From Candidatus Vicinibacter affinis (GTDB taxonomy: Bacteria; Bacteroidota; Bacteroidia; Chitinophagales; Saprospiraceae): 64,000 nt of DNA. The stretch is from positions 3,237,933 to 3,301,932 of the forward strand of contig JADJNH010000005.1 of the NCBI GenBank assembly GCA_016714365.1, read 5' to 3'. The position numbers were made by a program, and so were the translations under genes. This document shows, piece after piece, positions 59,622 to 64,000 of the stretch. The notes under the pieces were generated by a model, which searched no databases, was not told where the DNA came from, and was given only the letters and a program-made list of their open reading frames with translations. Numbering within the stretch: position 1 is the stretch's first letter; the number at the start of each line of letters is the position of its first letter.

Positions 59622-59753
59622 GCAAAAATAGTATTAACTGCAATTTTATATATGTTAATTATTGCCAATCTGAAGATTTTACCATCTTGGAATCCCAAGC
59701 CATTTAAATTATTATGTTTTAGAATTATTCTTTAACAATCTAAACTAAGAATT

Positions 59754-60229
59754 ATGAAAATCAAAATGGCGAGAGCCAAATACCTCCACTTTTGCAGGTT
59801 GCTGAAGTAAAGGTTAAGTATCAATCCAATTTACCATTTGTTAATCATCCAAGAGTTAATAATTCTGACGATGCAGAAAAATATTTAGGATTAATTGGGG
59901 TGATGACATGGAGTTGGTTGAGGAATTCAATGTGTTATTCCTTAACCGTGCAAATTATGTAAAGGGTTGTTGTGATTAAGTCGTGGTGGATTGACTGGAA
60001 CTGTAGCTGATCCACGGATTTTATTTGCCACTGCATTGAAAGGTCTTGCTGTAGGAATTATTGCAGGCATAACCATCCTTCAGGTTCTTGTAAACCCAAG
60101 CACCCAAGATATTGAGTTGACCAGAAAGTTGAAAAGATTGGAAAATTCCATGACATTCAACTATTAGATCACATCATACTTGCACCACATTCTGGATTTT
60201 ATTCCTTCGCAGACGAAGGCTTGCTCTAA
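59754..60229 (+). pseudogene. radC: RadC-like (JAB-domain) gene, frameshifted
   Basis: Plus-strand pieces read KYQSNLPFVNHPRVNNSDDA, then MELVEEFNVLFLNRANYVKG, then GGLTGTVADPRILFATALKG, then the metal-site motif HNHPSGSCKPS in another frame, then DIELTRKLK and ILAPHSGFYSFADEGLL. Together they give about 155 residues of a RadC/JAB protein of the kind carried on Bacteroidota conjugative elements. At least three frame changes are needed, so it is broken as written. Confidence 0.75.
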
Positions 60230-60249
60230 TTATTCATCTTTTAATTTTA

Positions 60250-61215
60250 ATGGAAATGAAAAGAGTGTATTCAAGAGGAGAAGAAGTTCAGTTTGTTTCC
60301 TAAAGCGAATATTGACCTATATCAAGAAGTGACGAATAAGATTATCTCAATGCTTGGATTCCGGAGTTGCCCCTGGCGCAGCCCTGGAATTCTTATGGTT
60401 TGGCTGAAACTATGTTTCTGGTCATATATATAGAGGCATCAATTATATTTTGATGATTTTTCAGGGCATATAATTCCATACTTTTTTTTTAGCTTCAAGC
60501 AAATTAAAGAATTAGGTGCAGTTTTGAAATCAGGAGCTAAAGCGGAGAAAGTCGTTTACTTTAATCTGGTTTATAAGAATTTAGAAGGCCATAGACTGAG
60601 TGAAATGGAGGCTCAAGCTCTTATTAAGGACAAAGTGAAGATAGATGTCTCTCGATTTATTAAATACTATCCTGTCTTTAATATAGAATATGTGGAAGGT
60701 ATATCCGTTTGAAATTCAGGATTTTTGAATTGAGTCCAAATGAGAAAATTAAAAGTTGTGAAAGATTTAGTCGAGAATATGCCAAATAGACCAGCAATTA
60801 AATTCATAGATTCCGATCATGCCTATTACTTACCTTCAAAGGACTTTATCAACATGCCTATGCTGGAACAATTTCAATCAAGCTTTGCTTATTGTGCTTG
60901 CTTATTTCATGAGTTAGCCCATTCGACCGGACATAAATCAAGACTCAATAGAGAAGGAATTGTAAATTCTGGAAACTTTTGGAAGCGTGTTTTATAGCAC
61001 CGAGAACTCATTGCCGAGCTTGGAAGCTCTTATTTATGCTCAATAGCACAAATTGATAATGATACCCTAATGCAAAGAAGTGCATCGTATTTAAATGATT
61101 GGTTGAGAGTTCTAAAGGAAGATAATCGATTTATTTTTAAAGTTGCTCCATTGGCTCACAAGGCGGTTGATTATATTTTAGGTAATGAAAATCAGAAATT
61201 GTTGGCTAAGTGAAA
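60250..61215 (+). pseudogene. ardC: ArdC-like antirestriction protein gene, frameshifted
   Basis: Pieces join into about 320 residues. The N-terminal ssDNA-binding part has FPKANIDLYQEVTNKIISML, APW-type residues and a middle segment (ELGAVLKSGAKAEKVVYFNL). The C-terminal zincin has DHAYYLPSKDFINMPML and the metal-site motif CLFHELAHSTGHKSRLNRE (60899-60955), then ELIAELGSSYLCS. This is the usual ArdC layout: such proteins protect transferred DNA from host restriction. Several frame changes and a stop (60995-60997) break it. It lies 20 bases after the radC-like remnant, a common order on Bacteroidota mobile elements. Confidence 0.8.
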
Positions 61216-61334
61216 GCACCGCCAATGATCTTTATATTTCAAATATTCCCTGCAAGGCTCTGGCTTTGTAGGGAATTTTAAAGCTATATTAGACTCAACT
61301 AAATCCCCTTTATATTCTTTAGACTTCGTGTTCA

Positions 61335-61983
61335 TTAACTCCCTTTTTCTTGAGCCTTTAGAAGAAGATTTCGAAATTTAATTAGTTCCATTTCTTCCTT
61401 GTAAATTTGTTGTAGTAATTCAAATCTCGTTTCTTCTTTTGATTTAATAATTTCTTCCAAGTTATCTCCATACAATATTTTATAAGTTAATGTTAATTCT
61501 TCAAATTTATCAAGACATTTTGATTTATATGATGCGACAGAATTCTTTTGCAAATTCATGAATTGACCTATTTCTTCATTAGAATAACCTTCCAAATAAT
61601 ATTTTGTTATTTGACGACAGTTATTGCATTAAACTTTAAAATGTGTTCAATATGCTCAAAGCAATTTTTATTGAATAATATTTCTGGGCCCGACATCGAA
61701 GACTGACTAACATTTTCAAATATCTGTATTTTTCCTTTTTCTCCTTTTCAGCAAGGTTTAAGGCATTTTTTTAAATATGCATTTAAAAAAAAGGATTTTA
61801 AGTTTGAAAGAATTTGACCTCTACTATTGATTTTCCAAACTTCTCCAAGCGATCTATTAAAAAAATCAGTCTAGTCGGTGATGTGGGCAAACCAGTATTT
61901 TTAATTATAAAACTCATAGTTGCCAAATTATCGTCGTAAAATTTATTTACTTGATCCTGGGATTGTAAAATAAATACTTCCAA
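61335..61983 (-). pseudogene. Sigma factor-like (ECF region 4) gene, broken
   Basis: Leftward pieces: the C-terminal 86 codons begin EGYSNEEIGQFMNLQKNSVA and continue SYKSKCLDKFEE, the region-4 helix-turn-helix pattern of ECF-type sigma factors. Upstream pieces in other frames read NCFEHIEHILKFN and TGLPTSPTRLIFLIDRLEKF. No intact frame spans the gene. It was probably a small sigma-like regulator. Confidence 0.5.
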
Positions 61984-62586
61984 AGTTTATATATAAACAT
62001 TTATAATTCAAATATAATAAAAAGTTGAATTTCAATACTTAATGGATCATAAATTTTTATAAATTATAAAATAGTTTAATATAAAGTGCTGAAAATCAAT
62101 ATAAAAAGAAAAAAATAAATGGTTTTTTAAATAAGAGAATAAGTTTCACCGGATAGAAAAAAGCTGGTCCTACAAAGTAGAACTAGCCTTGAATTTGTTT
62201 ATCGGTTGAATTTTCTGACGATTACACCGATATTCAAATGAACGGGGCAACTTAATGCCTTCGGGTTAATTCTTAACTCTTTGAAAGGTTAAAGTCAAGT
62301 TTTTCTTCTGCTTAGGTAATCGGCATATAAATTAAAATAAATATGCAAATGAAAAAGATACCCTCCAACTTCCTCTACAAATTCCTGTTGACTAAACAAA
62401 TGTTCAATTTATCCAATGCACCAAATGCATTCGATGATTCATTGAGAAAATTCAATGAGATTTCATCCTCTCGTCATTTGAAACTCAATATCCTAATTCG
62501 ATCAAATAAATGATTCTCGGAATAAAAACTCCTGTGAGAATCCATCACCATTTAATAATATTTCTTAACATAAATACTTTAAAATT
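61984..62586. other. AT-rich region with a hairpin and a 56-codon frame
   Basis: At about 62163-62190 an 11-bp stem with one mismatch (GCTGGTCCTAC/GTAGAACTAGC, AAA loop) is followed on the minus strand by six T, so it could be a leftward terminator. A plus-strand ATG at 62343 opens a 56-residue frame (MQMKKIPSNFLYKFLLTKQM to ..NILIRSNK) ending at 62513. No family was recognised and it may be the truncated start of something longer. Confidence 0.35.
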
Positions 62587-63590
62587 ATGAAAATGACATT
62601 TTCTCATTTCTCTTAATTTGGTATTCGAGTAGTAGAACTTTAAAAATTTTATCAAAGCCGAAATCCAAAAGATTGTAGCTAAAGCGCACCAAGACATTGA
62701 TATAGCTATTTCTCAAGCATCTTGATCAAGAACTGAGTGTACCATGAAGTCAGTGCTTCATTTGAAGTACTGAAAGAATTCGTGAACCAAAGACTCAATC
62801 CTGAGATTGAAAACTCACTGAAGAAATTTCTCAAAAACAAAATATTGAGGAGTTAAAAGAAATTACAAAATCCAAAACAAGATGCAAATCAAAAGAAAAT
62901 AGGGACTCTGGAAGTTGATGTTAAACGGACTAAGCTCTTTATGATTGGAAGAATTACAAATGGATCAAAATTGCAATCCTTTCACTTAATTCTATTGATG
63001 CTATGGCCAATTACTCAAGTTTGCAAGTTTTAGTTAGTAATCTAAGACTGCTATAATTTTGGCATTAGCAGTTGCAATTGGTCTAAATTTTCGGAGCACA
63101 TATATATTTTAGGATCCAGTAATTAGATTTGCCAAAACTCAAAAAGAAAAAGTAATTTGGCTTGCAGTTGGACTTATAGGAGCTTTCAAGGCAGTTTTCT
63201 TTTACTTAGGAATGCAAAGACAGGTATTTTGATGATGGCTCAACATTTTCCAATTCACCAATTCTTTTGATGTTGTTCAATGATCTTTCTTTATAATAGC
63301 CTTACCTCGCTTCAACAAAAATTACCCACGAGAGAACAGAGGTGCTTGAGTTCAATGAGTTCAATGATAAAATGAATCAAATATTACAATTAAAACACCA
63401 AAATGCAGAATTGGATAAAGCTCTTCAAATTGAGGAAAGTAAAGTCAATGAGAATTACAAAACTGAGGTATTTAAAAATACAAGGAAGGCCTATTAATGT
63501 CATTGGACAAAGAAAAGGTAATTACAGCATGCAACGTGCTTAAAAGAGCATGAATTGAAAAATGGAAGAATATTGTTAAATAAAAATTTA
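62587..63590 (+). pseudogene. Decayed gene with coiled-coil and membrane segments
   Basis: Plus-strand pieces in several frames: KAEIQKIVAKAHQDIDIAIS, FEVLKEFVNQRLNPEIENSL, a hydrophobic piece VIWLAVGLIGAFKAVFFYLG, and a helical end (LQIEESKVNENYKTEVF). They suggest one membrane-anchored coiled-coil protein, perhaps a mobilisation accessory protein. Stops and frame changes occur every 50-150 bases. The family was not identified. Confidence 0.4.
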
Positions 63591-63594
63591 AATA

Positions 63595-64000
63595 ATGAAA
63601 CAAAACTTGTATATAGTGTAATATTTATTTTAATCTTTTTTATTGGGCAGTCTTCTTGTAAAGACTTAAACTACGGAAGCTATCATAATATTTGATTTAA
63701 CTGAGGGAAACATTTACTCATATTTCTACTACACGACTATAAAACCATTTCTAGCCTCAATGTCAATGTATTTAATGGTGAGGTGGTTCGAATACAGCCA
63801 ATCACAGAAAATGGATTTAATACTGTGGACTGCCATAAAATTGAAAGGGTAACATCGAAGCACTGGGAAATGAACATCAAAGACGTAGGAATTAAAAGAA
63901 GTTCTACTCTTCCATCGATTCAAGTTTAAAACTTTTAAAACAAGGCAGAGCTAAAGGAAGTGGATCTGTAATTTTTAAAATACTTAGTGAAGAATTAAAT
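63595..64000 (+). pseudogene. Decayed lipoprotein gene, cut by window edge
   Basis: ATG at 63595 is followed, after one frame change, by a lipoprotein signal (LVYSVIFILIFFIGQSSCKD, Cys in GQSSC). Later pieces read TTEAIIIFDLTEGNIYSYF in one frame and NGEVVRIQPITENGFNTVDC, then HKIERVTSKHWEMNIKD in another. The order resembles lipoproteins of Bacteroidota conjugative elements. It runs on past the window end or is lost there. Confidence 0.45.

Larger units (their letters stand above)
59258..59753. other. Intergenic region carrying tandem and inverted repeats
   Basis: No gene is seen. It contains the 9-bp tandem array (59433-59486) and the inverted repeat at 59583-59621, which are listed separately. 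It separates the leftward T9SS genes from the rightward decayed element genes, so promoters for both sides would lie here. Confidence 0.5.

Overview
The window is a Bacteroidota chromosome segment, most like Saprospiraceae or a relative. The signs are type IX secretion (T9SS) C-terminal signals of both type A and the gliding-motility type B (CHU_C) on most large proteins, promoters of the TTTG-N19-TAnnTTTG form, starts without Shine-Dalgarno sequences, and PKD/HYR/DUF11-type giant surface proteins. No T9SS machinery gene lies in the window.

Layout. 1-1.4 kb: a truncated outer-membrane-type gene and a broken secreted-protein gene. 2.1-19.7 kb: two giant secreted proteins (4432 and 1331 aa) transcribed leftward, each ending in a dockerin-like pair and a T9SS type A signal, each followed by an intrinsic terminator; the first has a good Bacteroidota promoter. 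20-24.4 kb: core genes. Uridine kinase and a concentrative nucleoside transporter are divergent and together serve nucleoside salvage; mnmA, a lipoprotein gene and rimM form a leftward operon. 24.8-25.1 kb: a tRNA-Gly-like remnant, tRNA-Gly(GCC) and tRNA-Leu(UAA).

Right of tRNA-Leu the sequence looks AT-richer and accessory. It holds a five-segment membrane protein, an HTH/small-protein pair and a dead IS256/IS1249-like element with 24-bp inverted ends and an intact 8-bp target duplication (26989-28215). At 28.5-46.2 kb lie two copies of a divergent two-gene surface cassette. In each, a leftward gene encodes propeller, Cys-GDS repeats and a type B signal, and the rightward partner encodes PKD-like modules and a type A signal. 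46.4-54 kb resembles an integrated element: VirD4-like ATPase, large serine recombinase, winged-helix replication-type protein, a two-lipoprotein cargo enclosed by two diverged copies of the replication protein's tail, and a translationally coupled XRE regulator plus RuvC-like nuclease preceded by a structured leader. 54-59.3 kb: two coupled T9SS genes, one with a HELGH zinc-protease motif, both shattered by frameshifts. 59.4-64 kb: fragments of radC, ardC, a sigma factor-like gene and a lipoprotein, as expected of a decayed conjugative element.

Caution on reading frames: several otherwise sound genes (mnmA, both propeller genes) are broken by single-base changes in or next to homopolymers, and everything right of 54 kb is fragmented. 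Either the consensus carries indel errors or the island is decaying; reads are needed to decide. All family names come from reading the sequence and are not database results.
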